NCBI RefSeq assembly: GCF_001184025.1
Contig: NZ_BBYG01000010.1
Location: forward strand, 62,001-126,000
Length of the DNA stretch: 64,000 nt
Reading direction: 5' to 3'
Source: Streptomyces maremycinicus
Lineage (GTDB): Bacteria; Actinomycetota; Actinomycetes; Streptomycetales; Streptomycetaceae
Shown: positions 24,514 to 33,031 of the stretch, one piece after another
How positions within the stretch are numbered: the first letter of the stretch is position 1
Layout of the letters: the number at the start of each line of letters is the position of its first letter
Made by a program: the position numbers and the translations under genes
Notes under the pieces: generated by a model
Database searches by the model: none
Told to the model about the DNA's origin: nothing
Seen by the model: the letters and a program-made list of their open reading frames with translations, nothing else

Positions 24514-25913
24514 CAGGGCGTCACCTCGGCGGGTTGCGCGGCGGGCGACGCCAAGGTCGGCCGACTCTGGTGCTCCTCGGCCTCGATGATCAAGGGTGGA
24601 TCTCCGGCCTTGCCCGACAGCACCGCCCGGGCCCGCTCCACGTCCAGGCCGTTCTCCCACTTGGCGACGAACAAGGTGGCCACGGCGTTGCCGAAGAAGT
24701 TCACCAGCGCCCGGCACTCCGACATGAACTTGTCGATGCCGAAGATGAGCATGATGCCTGCCGCCGGCACGGAGCCGACCGTCGACAGGGTCGCGGTCAG
24801 TGCGATGAAACCACCGCCCGCGACGCCCGCCGCACCCTTCGACGTCAGCAACATGACGGCCAGCAGGCCGAGTTGCTGGCCGATGGAGAGAGACGTGTCG
24901 GTGGCCTGGGCGATGTACAGGGTGGCCAGCGAGAGGTAGATCGCCGCGCCGTCCAGGTTGAAGCTGTAGCCGGTCGGCACGACCAGGCCGACCGTGGACC
25001 GCTCCGCGCCCATGAACTGCAGCTTGCGCATCAGCCCGGGCAGAGCGGGCTCGGCGGTCGAGGTGCCGAGTATCAGCCAGAACTCCTCCTTGAAGTAGCG
25101 GAAGAGCTGGAAGATGTTCAGCCGCACATACAGGGCGAGCACCCCGCCGAGCACCACCACGACGAACAGGGCCGAGGTGACGTAGAAGAGGATGATCAGC
25201 GAGCCCAGGCTGGTCAGCGTGGACAGGCCGAACTTCCCGATGGCGTAGGACATCGCGCCGAAAGCGCCCAGCGGCGCGGCCTTCATGACGAAGGACAGCA
25301 CCTTGAAGACGACCTCGGTCAGCCGGCCGACGCCCGCGATGATCGGCTCACCCGTCTTCCCCACCAGCTTCAGCGCAGTGCCGAAGACCACCGCCAGGAA
25401 GATCACCTGGAGGATTTTGCCCTCGACGAACGGGCCGAAGAAGCTGTTCGGCACGATGTTGGTGAGGAACTCCCACCAGTGCTGGTGCTCGCCCGTCTCG
25501 ACGTACTGGCTCGCGTCGCCCGAGGTCTGAAGCGTGGCTGGGTCGGCGTGCACGCCGTCACCGAGCCGGAAGATGTTGATCGCCACCAGGCCCGTCAGCA
25601 GGGCGATGATCGTGCCGACCTGGAAGTAGGTCAGCGCTTTGATGCCGGTGCGGCCGACCTTCTTCAGGTCCGCGACGCCGGCTATGCCGCCGATGATCGT
25701 CAAAAAGACGATCGGTCCGATCAGCATCTTCATCGCGGTGATGAACGTCGTGCCGATCGGCTCCATGTCGGTGGCCAGTTCCGGCCACTTCCAGCCCAGC
25801 ACGATGCCGATCACGATCGCCACCAGCACCTGGACGTACAACTGCCGGTACCACGGTTTGGCCGCGATACGCGCGGCTTGTGCGGCTCGCTCGTTGCCCG
25901 GGGTCTGCGTCAT
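24513..25913 (-). CDS. dctA: C4-dicarboxylate/H+ or Na+ symporter (DctA family)
   Basis: 466 residues from ATG at 25913. The sequence is a typical DctA/GltP carrier with about eight membrane helices and re-entrant loops. The substrate and cation motifs are 'PTGYSFNLDGAAIY' near 310 and 'GKILQVIFLAVVFGTAL' near 160. The conserved serine-rich block appears as 'LILGTSTAEPALPGLM'. It would import succinate, malate, fumarate or tartrate. It is the first gene of the leftward operon and lacks the LysR or two-component regulator immediately upstream that E. coli-type dctA often has. The C-terminal 30 residues are polar and variable. Confidence 0.93.
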   Translation of the reverse strand: MTQTPGNERAAQAARIAAKPWYRQLYVQVLVAIVIGIVLGWKWPELATDMEPIGTTFITAMKMLIGPIVFLTIIGGIAGVADLKKVGRTGIKALTYFQVGTIIALLTGLVAINIFRLGDGVHADPATLQTSGDASQYVETGEHQHWWEFLTNIVPNSFFGPFVEGKILQVIFLAVVFGTALKLVGKTGEPIIAGVGRLTEVVFKVLSFVMKAAPLGAFGAMSYAIGKFGLSTLTSLGSLIILFYVTSALFVVVVLGGVLALYVRLNIFQLFRYFKEEFWLILGTSTAEPALPGLMRKLQFMGAERSTVGLVVPTGYSFNLDGAAIYLSLATLYIAQATDTSLSIGQQLGLLAVMLLTSKGAAGVAGGGFIALTATLSTVGSVPAAGIMLIFGIDKFMSECRALVNFFGNAVATLFVAKWENGLDVERARAVLSGKAGDPPLIIEAEEHQSRPTLASPAAQPAEVTP

Positions 25914-26034
25914 TGCAACCTCCTTGATCGCGCGATACCGAGCCCGATCGGCACGCGCCAGCTTTGGGCCACAGTGAACCGGGGACGGGTGAGGGGGTCC
26001 ACGACCAAAAATCGATGCCCTGAATAGGCGGAGC

Positions 26035-26700
26035 CTATGAATTCCTCTCCCGCAGGCTGACCGTTGGCTGTCCAGGGCTCGCGCGGTATCGGTTCGAGTA
26101 TGCCGTTCTGCTGGCCCCCCCGGTATGCCTGGTCGTTCCCGGGGCGAGCGTTGCGAAGGTTGCGTCCAGCAGGTTGCTGAGATTCAGGTGGCCGTCCGTG
26201 GCGGTCCACTGTTCGACGGCGATGTTCAGCCAGTTCAAGGCGGCGGCTGAGGACACCAGGAAGTCCATGGTGACCTGGCTCGGACGGCCGCGGGCGATCG
26301 GCGAGGATGCCGCGGCAGGGGGCCGGCACTTCAAGGCGGCGGGCCTGCAGGGCCACGGAGTCGTCGATGGCGACGGGTCAGGGCGAGCCTGTTGGCCGTG
26401 CTGTCGAAGCAGGGCCTGGCGAGGGCGTCCAGTGCGTGCCGCGCGCTGTCCAGTCGTCCTCGTCGGCAGGGCAGGCACGCAGCACTCCGGCTGGAAGCGG
26501 AAGCGGGCCCAGGCGCGATTGCAATGCACTCGGGCGGCCTGCAGAAGGTGTCACCGCTTCGTCGTGAGCGCGATGAAGACGTGCCAGAGCCCGGCGGCCT
26601 GCCTGTTCAGCGGCAGGTCTTGGGCCCAGATCGCGCAGCTGGACGGCTCGGAGAGTCGGCCGGGCGCAGCGCGAGGACGGTCGACCTCTTTACGGATTAC
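26035..26700 (-). pseudogene. Decayed TetR-like regulator (C-terminal region recognisable)
   Basis: The minus strand encodes 'MDFLVSSAAALNWLNIAV' followed by 'EQWTATDGHLNLSNLLDATF', which resembles the C-terminal helices of actinobacterial TetR proteins. Upstream, where a DNA-binding domain is expected, the similarity is lost and several frames are interrupted by stops. The downstream end also runs into stop-rich frames. I see frameshifts rather than an intact gene. An upstream palindrome at 26699-26723 could be a relic of its operator. The identification depends on the last 50 residues only. Confidence 0.4.
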
Positions 26701-26723
26701 TGCACTGGACCGTACAGTGCAGT
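26699..26723. promoter_or_regulatory. Perfect inverted repeat upstream of the first flavoprotein operon
   Basis: ACTGCACTG (26699-26707) and CAGTGCAGT (26715-26723) are exact inverted repeats separated by GACCGTA. The site lies about 170 bases before the NTF2-like gene at 26892 and directly before the start side of the decayed TetR-like frame. Dimension and symmetry suit a TetR-type operator. Confidence 0.5.
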
Positions 26724-26891
26724 TCGTGCAAGGTTGACGCGGCGACGGCTGCACCCGTCGCCGAATGGACCCTGCCCCCCTGGCCGAACGGGTTTCGAGG
26801 CGCACCGTGGGCCAGCCGAGTCGATCGCGCGGCCTGAAGAGTTCCGGCTGGCGATCGAACTGGACCGACCAGTACTGGAGCTAATAGTTCG

Positions 26892-27392
26892 ATGAGTGAA
26901 TTCACTGTTGCGGCTGGAGTCGCAACCATCACCGACCCTGATCTTTTCTCGACCTGGCCAGACCGGCCGGACTATTTCGAGGCGCTGGCGGCGTCGCCCG
27001 ATCCGGCAGTCACGGCGAAGAAACGGCTGGTCATAGAGTTCGAGGCCGCGCTGGCACGTCTGGTGGTGTCGGGCAGGATCGACAAGGAAATCGACGCTGT
27101 ACTCGAACGCTTCATCGCGGACGACTACGTCCAGCACGATCCCAACATCCCGGAGAACGGTCGAGCCGCGCTGGCCGCCTCTTTCCGGATGATGCCGTCG
27201 GTCGGAGACGTGCCGCCTCCGCCGGTTTCCCTGGTCGTGGAGAACGACCTGGTCTGTCTGCTCATGCAGAAACCGCTGCCCGATCCGTCGGATCCCGCAT
27301 CGACCTACGACTGGTTCATCCCGACGATCTTCCGTGTCCGGGACGGAAAGCTCGCCGAGCACTGGGGAGCTTTCAAGAAGGGCACGCCGTAA
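26892..27392 (+). CDS. NTF2/SnoaL-like protein
   Basis: 166 residues from ATG at 26892, with GGAG at 26877-26880. One cystatin-like NTF2 fold is expected, preceded by a 40-residue N-terminal extension ('DPDLFSTWPDRPDYFEAL'). The family signature is 'FIADDYVQHDPNIPENGRAAL' near residues 76-96 and 'IFRVRDGKLAEHWGAF' near 147-162. Similar proteins are annotated as SnoaL-like or predicted aldol-condensation enzymes, but many only bind ligands. The second half of the protein encoded at 37250 shares these motifs. It is followed after 53 bases by an HsaA-like flavoprotein gene, a pairing repeated twice more in this island. Catalytic role is unknown. Confidence 0.8.
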   Translation: MSEFTVAAGVATITDPDLFSTWPDRPDYFEALAASPDPAVTAKKRLVIEFEAALARLVVSGRIDKEIDAVLERFIADDYVQHDPNIPENGRAALAASFRMMPSVGDVPPPPVSLVVENDLVCLLMQKPLPDPSDPASTYDWFIPTIFRVRDGKLAEHWGAFKKGTP

Positions 27393-27445
27393 AAGCTTTC
27401 CGTCTGCATTCCAGGCAAGGTAATCCGTAGTAGTCGAGGAGCAAC

Positions 27446-28744
27446 ATGTCTGACAATTCTGCGTTTTTTGCCGCTGGCGCCGGGGTCCCGGCAAAGGCGG
27501 AAGGCGAGCGCGAATCGGAATTCCTCAGCCCGGCAGGGAAAAAGATCCGGGACGAGATTACGGGAATGGTCCCGTTGCTTCGGCGCAACGCGCTGGAGGG
27601 CGAGGAGCTTGGAGCGCTTCCGCCGGAGACACTCGAAGCCATGCACCACGCCGGGGTTTTCAAGATCACCCTCCCGGAGGAAGTGGGCGGCTACGAGCTG
27701 GGCGCGCGGGACATCATCGAGATCGTCGCCGAGCTCGGAAGGGGAGACGGCTCGGCGGGATGGACCGTCATCGTGTCGAGTGCCATCCGCAACTCCCTGG
27801 GCTTTCCGCAACAGGCCGTCGACGAGATCTTCGCCCTGCGCGACACCTGGGTGGGCCCGCTGATGTTCGGCGCGTCGGTGCTGTCCACCAGCGTCGGGTC
27901 GGCCCGCCGTGTGGACGGCGGCTTCATGGTCAGTGGCAAGTGGTCGTTCGGCAGCAGCTGCAAACACGCCGCGTGGGGAGCGGTGGGGGTGGAGTACGAG
28001 GAGAGCCCCGGCCGGCATCGCCGCGGAATGGCCGTCCTGTCGCGTGACCAGTTCCTGATTCTGGACGACTGGAAGGTCATGGGCCTGAAGGGCACCTCCA
28101 GCAACAGCGTCACCGTGGACGGCGAGGCCTTCGTCCCCGAGCACCGCTTCGTGCACACATCTGACCTGCCCAAAATCATGGACACCCTTCGGGAGCGCTT
28201 CGGCGGGCGGGCATTCGGCGGCGCCGTGGCACTGATGGTGAGCACGACGGCGAGCTTCGCCGCGCTGGCCCTGGGCATGGCGCGGGGCACGCTGGAATGT
28301 TTCGTCGAGCAGGCCAAGTCCCGCAAGCCGTTCAATCTGCCGTATCCGACGGTTGCGGACATGCCGTCGGCCCAGGTCACCGCCGGCAAGGCACGGGCGA
28401 TCATCAACGCCGCCGCGGCCGTCGTCCACCTGCACGCCGACGAGGTGGACCGGCGGGCGCTGCGCGGCCAGGACTTCCACCCCGCCGAGGAACCCGAGAT
28501 CACCATGGACCTCGTCCATGCCATCCACCAGTGTGGCCAGGTGATTGACATGCTCCAGCTCGCGCTGGGGTCTTCCACGGTGGCTCTGAAGAACCCGATT
28601 CAGCGCTTCGTACGCGATATGCGCGTCCTGGCCACACATGGTGCGCTCCGGCTCGACCCCATGGCGGAGATCAACGGTCGGAACATTCTCGGACTCGCGC
28701 CCTTCCCCCTGCTCGCAGCGTTCGAGCCGCCCACCGCCGGCTGA
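27446..28744 (+). CDS. HsaA/HpaB-like flavin-dependent monooxygenase (acyl-CoA dehydrogenase fold)
   Basis: 432 residues from ATG at 27446, with GAGGAG at 27436-27441. The fold is that of acyl-CoA dehydrogenases. 'LGRGDGSAGWTVIV' near 99-112 and 'GKWSFGSSCKHAAWGAVGVEY' near 168-188 are typical of two-component, reduced-flavin-using hydroxylases (group D) rather than true dehydrogenases. 'LGSSTVALKNPIQRFVRDMRVLATHG' at the C-terminus forms part of the flavin and oligomer site. The usual catalytic glutamate of acyl-CoA dehydrogenases is not evident. Such enzymes hydroxylate phenols or similar rings and need a flavin reductase; candidates are at 42057 and 42629. It is close to the protein encoded at 35926. 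Confidence 0.83.
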   Translation: MSDNSAFFAAGAGVPAKAEGERESEFLSPAGKKIRDEITGMVPLLRRNALEGEELGALPPETLEAMHHAGVFKITLPEEVGGYELGARDIIEIVAELGRGDGSAGWTVIVSSAIRNSLGFPQQAVDEIFALRDTWVGPLMFGASVLSTSVGSARRVDGGFMVSGKWSFGSSCKHAAWGAVGVEYEESPGRHRRGMAVLSRDQFLILDDWKVMGLKGTSSNSVTVDGEAFVPEHRFVHTSDLPKIMDTLRERFGGRAFGGAVALMVSTTASFAALALGMARGTLECFVEQAKSRKPFNLPYPTVADMPSAQVTAGKARAIINAAAAVVHLHADEVDRRALRGQDFHPAEEPEITMDLVHAIHQCGQVIDMLQLALGSSTVALKNPIQRFVRDMRVLATHGALRLDPMAEINGRNILGLAPFPLLAAFEPPTAG

Positions 28745-28776
28745 CGGCGAACGACGAAAAGCAAAAGAGGACAATG

Positions 28777-30171
28777 ATGTCCGAGCATCCGAACGCACCG
28801 AATCCGGAGCCGTCTCACTTCGCCGCTCCCGCCGCGTTGAATTCGCGCTCAATATCCACATACTTCTCGTCGATGGGCATGTATCCGAAGCAGGCATGGA
28901 AAGCCATGATCGCCTGCGGTGTCGCGATGATGCTGAGCCCCGCCGGGGTATTGGCCGCAACCACGACATTCTTCGTCGGTCCTATTTCCAAGGAATTCGG
29001 CTGGACGGAGTCCGCGACCCTGACCCTGTTCTCACTGCCGCTTCTGGTCGTGCCCTTCGTGCTGCCGTTCGGGGGCCGATGGGTGGACCGATGGGGCGTG
29101 AGAAAGGTCGCTGTTCCGGCCGTCGTGTTCTACGGCCTCACCACGGCCGCGGCGTCCCTCGTGGGGGCGAGCCGACTCGCGTTGGGCGCGATCCTGATCG
29201 TTTCGATGGTATTCGGCTACATCGGCTGCGTGGTCGTCGTCTTCAAGGTGGTGCTGGTGTGGTTCCCCCACCACAGAGGCATCGGGTTCGCCTCGGTCGG
29301 TGTGGTGGCGAGCTTGGCGGGCTCCGTGTTCTCCCCTCTGTCCGAGCAACTGATCAGCAATGTCGGCTGGCGGGCCACCTTCGTCCTGCTGGGCGTGGCC
29401 GTCCTCCTGGTCGTCGCGCCGGCCCAGATGTTCCTGCTGTCCGAACCGGACCCGGACCAGCAGACCAGCAGTGTCCCTGCCTTCCCGGAAGGCGGGCGGG
29501 ACACCGGGCCGGTGCCCGCCGAATTGCCGGGCGTGCCGTTGCGGAAGGCCGTCCGCAGTCGAGCGTGGCTGCTCAGCACGGTGATCTTCATGCTCGCGGG
29601 GGGCGCGGTGCTGAGCGTGTCGCAGAACGCCGTCTCTCTGCTCGGCGACCACGGATACTCCTCCGAGACCGTGTCACTGTCGTTGTCGGCGCAGTTCATC
29701 TCGTCGGTGGTCGGCCTGATCCTCGCCGGAGTGATACTCGACCGGGCGAGGTCGCCGTGGGTGATCGTGCCGTTCGTCGCGTGCGTCGTGCTCGCTCTGG
29801 TGCTCGTGATCAGCGTCTATGACACGGTGCCGGTGCTGTTCCTCGCGATGTGTCTGCTGGGTGTGGTCAGGGGCGCTGAATCGACGATCGGACCGTACCT
29901 GATCGCCCGGTACTTCGGCCCACGAGACTTCGCGCAACTGCAGGGCCTGACCCTCGGGATCACCATCCTCGCGATGGGCGTGATACCCGTCATCGTGCAG
30001 ACGGCGGCGGAGCGGACATCGGGCTACAACGTCCCCCTCCTGGGCCTGATCGTCGCCTGCGCCGTCGCGCTCGCAATGTCTTTCTTCCTGCCGCGATATC
30101 CCGCCCCTGACGGCGAACCGGCCGCCCCGTCTGCTCGCGGCCTCGTCGCAGACCGAGTCCCGGACGCATGA
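28777..30171 (+). CDS. MFS transporter (organic acid/monocarboxylate type)
   Basis: 464 residues from ATG at 28777, with GAGGA at 28767-28771; ATG at 28774 is adjacent and also possible. Twelve membrane helices are likely. The MFS loop 2-3 motif is 'GRWVDRWGVRKVAVP' near residues 100-114. The N-terminal 'YPKQAWKAMIACGVAMMLSP' is shared with the carrier at 47339, which also shares 'FSLPLLV' and 'GAES..GP' blocks, so the two are paralogues. It follows the flavoprotein gene by 32 bases and probably imports the compound that the flavoprotein hydroxylates. The C-terminus is a polar tail of about 25 residues. Confidence 0.88.
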   Translation: MSEHPNAPNPEPSHFAAPAALNSRSISTYFSSMGMYPKQAWKAMIACGVAMMLSPAGVLAATTTFFVGPISKEFGWTESATLTLFSLPLLVVPFVLPFGGRWVDRWGVRKVAVPAVVFYGLTTAAASLVGASRLALGAILIVSMVFGYIGCVVVVFKVVLVWFPHHRGIGFASVGVVASLAGSVFSPLSEQLISNVGWRATFVLLGVAVLLVVAPAQMFLLSEPDPDQQTSSVPAFPEGGRDTGPVPAELPGVPLRKAVRSRAWLLSTVIFMLAGGAVLSVSQNAVSLLGDHGYSSETVSLSLSAQFISSVVGLILAGVILDRARSPWVIVPFVACVVLALVLVISVYDTVPVLFLAMCLLGVVRGAESTIGPYLIARYFGPRDFAQLQGLTLGITILAMGVIPVIVQTAAERTSGYNVPLLGLIVACAVALAMSFFLPRYPAPDGEPAAPSARGLVADRVPDA

Positions 30172-30312
30172 ACAACGCGCCCGCGCCATGCCGGAGACTC
30201 GACCGACGGGCCGGGAACAGGGGGTGTCTCCACGGTCGCTCCCGGCCCGGGACGACTACGAACCAGCGCGGTGCATGCCACTCCATGGTGTAGGCGCGTC
30301 CAGACTTTGGCA

Positions 30313-30341
30313 GGGCCCCGGCCGGTGAACGGCCGGGGCCC
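30313..30341. terminator. Perfect 12-base-pair hairpin
   Basis: GGGCCCCGGCCG (30313-30324) pairs exactly with CGGCCGGGGCCC (30330-30341) around GTGAA. It lies 6 bases beyond the stop of the decayed GH42 fragment on the minus strand and about 140 bases beyond the MFS gene on the plus strand. It corresponds in position to the hairpin after the intact GH42 gene. Confidence 0.7.
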
Positions 30342-30347
30342 GTCTCG

Positions 30348-30715
30348 TCAGCCGTGCCGTGGCTCGCGTACGACCCCGATCGCTCCCGGTGTGAGCGTCG
30401 CTGAGCAGGGTGCCGGCTTGCCGGTGAGGAATTCGACTGAGTCCTGGGCGATGGGCACCGCCGCGCCGTGATGCCCGTGGTCGAACAGGAACACATAGTC
30501 CGCGGACGGGGATCGGCGACTCCCCACCTCGACGCCCTCTGGTGCCGTCCGGACCGGTTCCACGCCAGCCTCGGTGTAGATGGCGGTGAGGAGGGACGCG
30601 AGGGCGGTCGGGGCCGTGCATGGCCAGGTACCACTTCGTGCCCTTGTCGAGGAGGGCGGGAGTGCGGTGGCCTTTCGTGTTCGACCTCGGCGACGAAGCC
30701 TTCCGTCGAGTGGTT
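30348..30715 (-). pseudogene. Decayed 3' end of a GH42 beta-galactosidase
   Basis: The last 85 codons before the stop at 30348 read 'SLLTAIYTEAGVEPVRTAPE' and end 'GAIGVVREPRHG', nearly matching the C-terminus of the intact GH42 enzyme at 2362 ('SLLTCIRSEAGVEAVRTAPE', 'GEIAVVREPRRS'). Further upstream the similarity jumps frame: 'DKGTKWYLAMHGPD' aligns with 'GQGTTWYLATRPDP'. So at least one frameshift, near 30620, has occurred. The catalytic domain is absent. The fragment carries its own terminator hairpin at 30313-30341. Confidence 0.8.
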
Positions 30716-30724
30716 CGTGGAGCG

Positions 30725-31217
30725 ACCGTCGCCGATTTCGGCGAGGTCGACGGTCTGTGCAACGTCGGGCGCGGCCCTCTCCGCGGAAGGGCTCGGCAGC
30801 GACCACGACCTGTTGGAGATGGACCCGGAGCGCTGGCGGCGGACCCTTGAGGTCAACCTGGTGGGCTACGCCCTCACCGGCGTCATCGTCAACACGCCCC
30901 CTCGGGCACGTCCTTGGGACGGGAATGGGCGGTAGCCCTGCCTGCGAGGCCTCCAAGCCGGCGTCAACTCCCTGACCCGGCACATCGCCAAGCGTTGGGG
31001 CAAGGAGGGCATCCGCTGCAATACCCTCACCCCCGGCTTGGTCATGCGGGAGACCCGGAAGAAGCAGAATGACAATGCCCTGGAGGTCGCTCTCAGCCTG
31101 CGCCTGGGCCGCCCCGCTGACATGGCCGGTGCCGTTGCCTTTCTCTTCGCCGACGACGCGGAGTGGATCGACGGACAGGCGTAGGCGATCTACGGAGGCA
31201 TGAACCTGAGTGACTGA
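30725..31217 (+). pseudogene. Decayed short-chain dehydrogenase/reductase (SDR) gene, 3' part
   Basis: Reading several frames gives SDR blocks in order: 'VDGLCNV', 'GLGSDHDLLEMDPERWRRTL' with 'EVNLVGYALTG', then 'GVNSLTRHIAKRWGKEGIRC' with 'NTLTPGLVMRET', then 'RLGRPADMAGAVAFLFADDA' and 'AIYGGMNLSD' at the end. A TAG at 31180-31182 interrupts the last block, and frameshifts separate the others. The Tyr-Lys active site block appears to have been deleted. The gene is not functional. It is followed by a good terminator at 31234-31257. Confidence 0.8.
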
Positions 31218-31233
31218 AGCGACCTGCAAGGAA

Positions 31234-31257
31234 CCGCGGCCGGGCCGCGGCCTTTTT
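31234..31257 (+). terminator. Rho-independent terminator
   Basis: CCGCGGC (31234-31240) pairs with GCCGCGG (31244-31250) around CGG, followed by CCTTTTT to 31257. It lies 16 bases after the decayed SDR stop and before the convergent TetR gene. Confidence 0.8.
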
Positions 31258-31400
31258 GCGTCAGCCGCAATTCACAGCGTCGGAGTGAACCTGCTGTGCG
31301 CACTACCAAGTGCCTGTGTCCATCCGTAGGTGTGACGTTGCTTCACAGTTGGCTTCTTTCTGCCGCACGGGGAAACTACAAGATCCTCGCCGGAGTCAAG

Positions 31401-32015
31401 CTAAAGGCGCGCTACGGGCAGCAGCCGGAGTAGCACGTCGTCCACGATGTGCGTGACGAACGCGTCGTCGACAGGCTCCTGCCACAGCACTCGGTGCAGG
31501 AGCATCGGCATCGCAATCTCGTCCACCAGAGACATGTCCGTGCGGGCGGGGAGCTCGCCCCGCGCGATGGCCCGTTCCAGGGGAAGCCGCCCGACGGCCT
31601 GGCCGGGTTCGCGGACCTGCGAGGCGACCGTGCGCATGAGCTCGTCGTTCCGCCGGGCGGCGGCGAGCAGCGCGACGACGAGGTCGGCATCCCTGGTCAG
31701 TTCCCTGGCGACCAGATTCAGCAGTGCGAGGAGGTCGCCGCGCAGCGTGCCGGTGTCGCCCGAGTCCTCGAGCTGCTTGGTGTTGTGCCGGACGGCGTCT
31801 ACGACCATGGCGGCCTTGGAGTCCCAGCGCCGGTAGAGCGTTCCCTTGGACGCCCTGGCCTCGGCGGCGATGTCGTCGATCGTCACGCTGTCGTATCCCC
31901 TACGGGCGACCAGATCGAGGGCGACGTCGCGGATCTCGGCCGAACGGGGATCGTCGGCTTCGGGTTTCCAGGGAGTCGATCCCTCCGAACGGCGCCGCGA
32001 TCGTGCGTTCACCAT
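31401..32015 (-). CDS. TetR family transcriptional regulator
   Basis: 204 residues from ATG at 32015. ATG at 32027 is in frame; the GGAAGG next to it is better spaced for 32015. The DNA-binding domain lies at about residues 20-65: 'IRDVALDLVARRGYDSVTID' then 'DIAAEARASKGTLYRRWDSK', a good TetR helix-turn-helix. The C-terminal ligand domain contains 'LLNLVARELTRDADLVVALL'. It lies 62 bases beyond the last gene of the ABC-transporter operon on the same strand, so it may be co-transcribed with it. The paired palindromes at 39740 and 39915, upstream of that operon, are plausible binding sites, but the link is inferred. Confidence 0.88.
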   Translation of the reverse strand: MVNARSRRRSEGSTPWKPEADDPRSAEIRDVALDLVARRGYDSVTIDDIAAEARASKGTLYRRWDSKAAMVVDAVRHNTKQLEDSGDTGTLRGDLLALLNLVARELTRDADLVVALLAAARRNDELMRTVASQVREPGQAVGRLPLERAIARGELPARTDMSLVDEIAMPMLLHRVLWQEPVDDAFVTHIVDDVLLRLLPVARL

Positions 32016-32077
32016 GACTGAGTTCATCCTTCCGAAGCATTCTGGGCAACATAGAGGGTAACGAAGACTGCATCCCG

Positions 32078-33031
32078 CTAGGCGGCGTCCGGGTAGCGGT
32101 GGCAGGCGACGTGGCCACCGTCGGCGGCCTGCTGTGGCGTGGGGTGTTGGGTGTGGCAGGTGTCGATGGCCAGCGGGCATTGGGCCGCGTAGCTGCAGCC
32201 TTCGCCTCCGGTCTGCTGCGCATCGGTTGTACCTACCCGTTGCGTGGCGATGGTTTCGGGGTGCAGCGTGGGTGTGGCGGCGACCAGTGTCTGGGTGTAG
32301 GGGTGGCGGGGGCGGCGGGTGACGACGTCGACCGGGCCGGTCTCCAGTAGTTGGCCGCGATAGAGAACGGCGACATGGTCCGACATGTAGCGGATCACGT
32401 CCAGGTCGTGGCCGATGAACAGATAGCTGACGCCAGTGTCGCGTTGCACGTCGCGAAGCAGGTTGAGGATCTGAGCCTGGATGGACACGTCGAGCGCGCT
32501 GACCGCTTCGTCGCAGATGATGAGCTCGGGACTGCTGATCAGGGCGCGGGCGATGGCGACGCGCTGACGCTGACCGCCGGAGAGCCGGCCCGGGTAGCGT
32601 GCGGCGATCGCGGGGTCGAGGCCGACCTTCTCCAGCAGTCCGTCGAGGTGCTGCCGGGCGTCGGCGCGGGGCAGGCGCCTCTGGTCGGGGAGGGCTTCGA
32701 GGAGGCTTGCGGCGATGGGTAGGGCCGGATTGAGCGAGCTGTACGGGTCCTGGAACACTGCCCGGATCCGCCCGGCGGTCCGGTGTCGCTGCCGAGGGCT
32801 CGCGCCCGCGAGGTCCTGGCCGTTGAACACGATCCGACCGGCCGCGGTCGGCGCCAAGCCGAGAATCGCGCGACCGATGGTGGTCTTGCCGGAGCCGCTC
32901 TCGCCGACGAGCCCCAGGGTCTTCCCGTGGTCGATGGTGAGGGCCACGTCGGAGACCGCCCGTACCGTTCGTCGGCCGACGCGGTAGTCCACGGCCAGAT
33001 CCGTCACCTCCAGCACCCGGCTGCTAGACAT
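32078..33031 (-). CDS. Peptide-type ABC transporter ATPase (OppF/DppF like)
   Basis: 317 residues from ATG at 33031, overlapping the stop of the previous gene by 8 bases. Walker A 'GESGSGKTT' is near residues 42-50, the signature 'LSGGQRQRVAIARAL' near 150-164, and Walker B 'LIICDEAVSALD' near 170-181. The oligopeptide-ABC C-terminal domain has the cysteine-containing segment 'GCSYAAQCPLAIDTC'. The alanine in Walker B's 'DEAVSALD' is normal for OppF subunits. It energises import with the fused permease-ATPase encoded directly upstream. Last gene of the operon 39695 to 32078, apart from the possible TetR addition. Confidence 0.92.
   Translation of the reverse strand: MSSSRVLEVTDLAVDYRVGRRTVRAVSDVALTIDHGKTLGLVGESGSGKTTIGRAILGLAPTAAGRIVFNGQDLAGASPRQRHRTAGRIRAVFQDPYSSLNPALPIAASLLEALPDQRRLPRADARQHLDGLLEKVGLDPAIAARYPGRLSGGQRQRVAIARALISSPELIICDEAVSALDVSIQAQILNLLRDVQRDTGVSYLFIGHDLDVIRYMSDHVAVLYRGQLLETGPVDVVTRRPRHPYTQTLVAATPTLHPETIATQRVGTTDAQQTGGEGCSYAAQCPLAIDTCHTQHPTPQQAADGGHVACHRYPDAA

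Larger units (their letters stand above)
25914..26891. other. 978-base region without an intact gene
   Basis: The region holds a decayed TetR-like reading frame (about 26035-26700, minus strand) and a perfect inverted repeat at 26699-26723. The first 120 bases before dctA have lower G+C and presumably contain its promoter. No frame with convincing coding pattern crosses the rest. Confidence 0.6.

Noticed and set aside
27446..28744. True acyl-CoA dehydrogenase
   Set aside because: Blocks resemble HsaA/HpaB-like hydroxylases, no matching glutamate base was seen, and flavin reductases and ring-cleavage genes are nearby.
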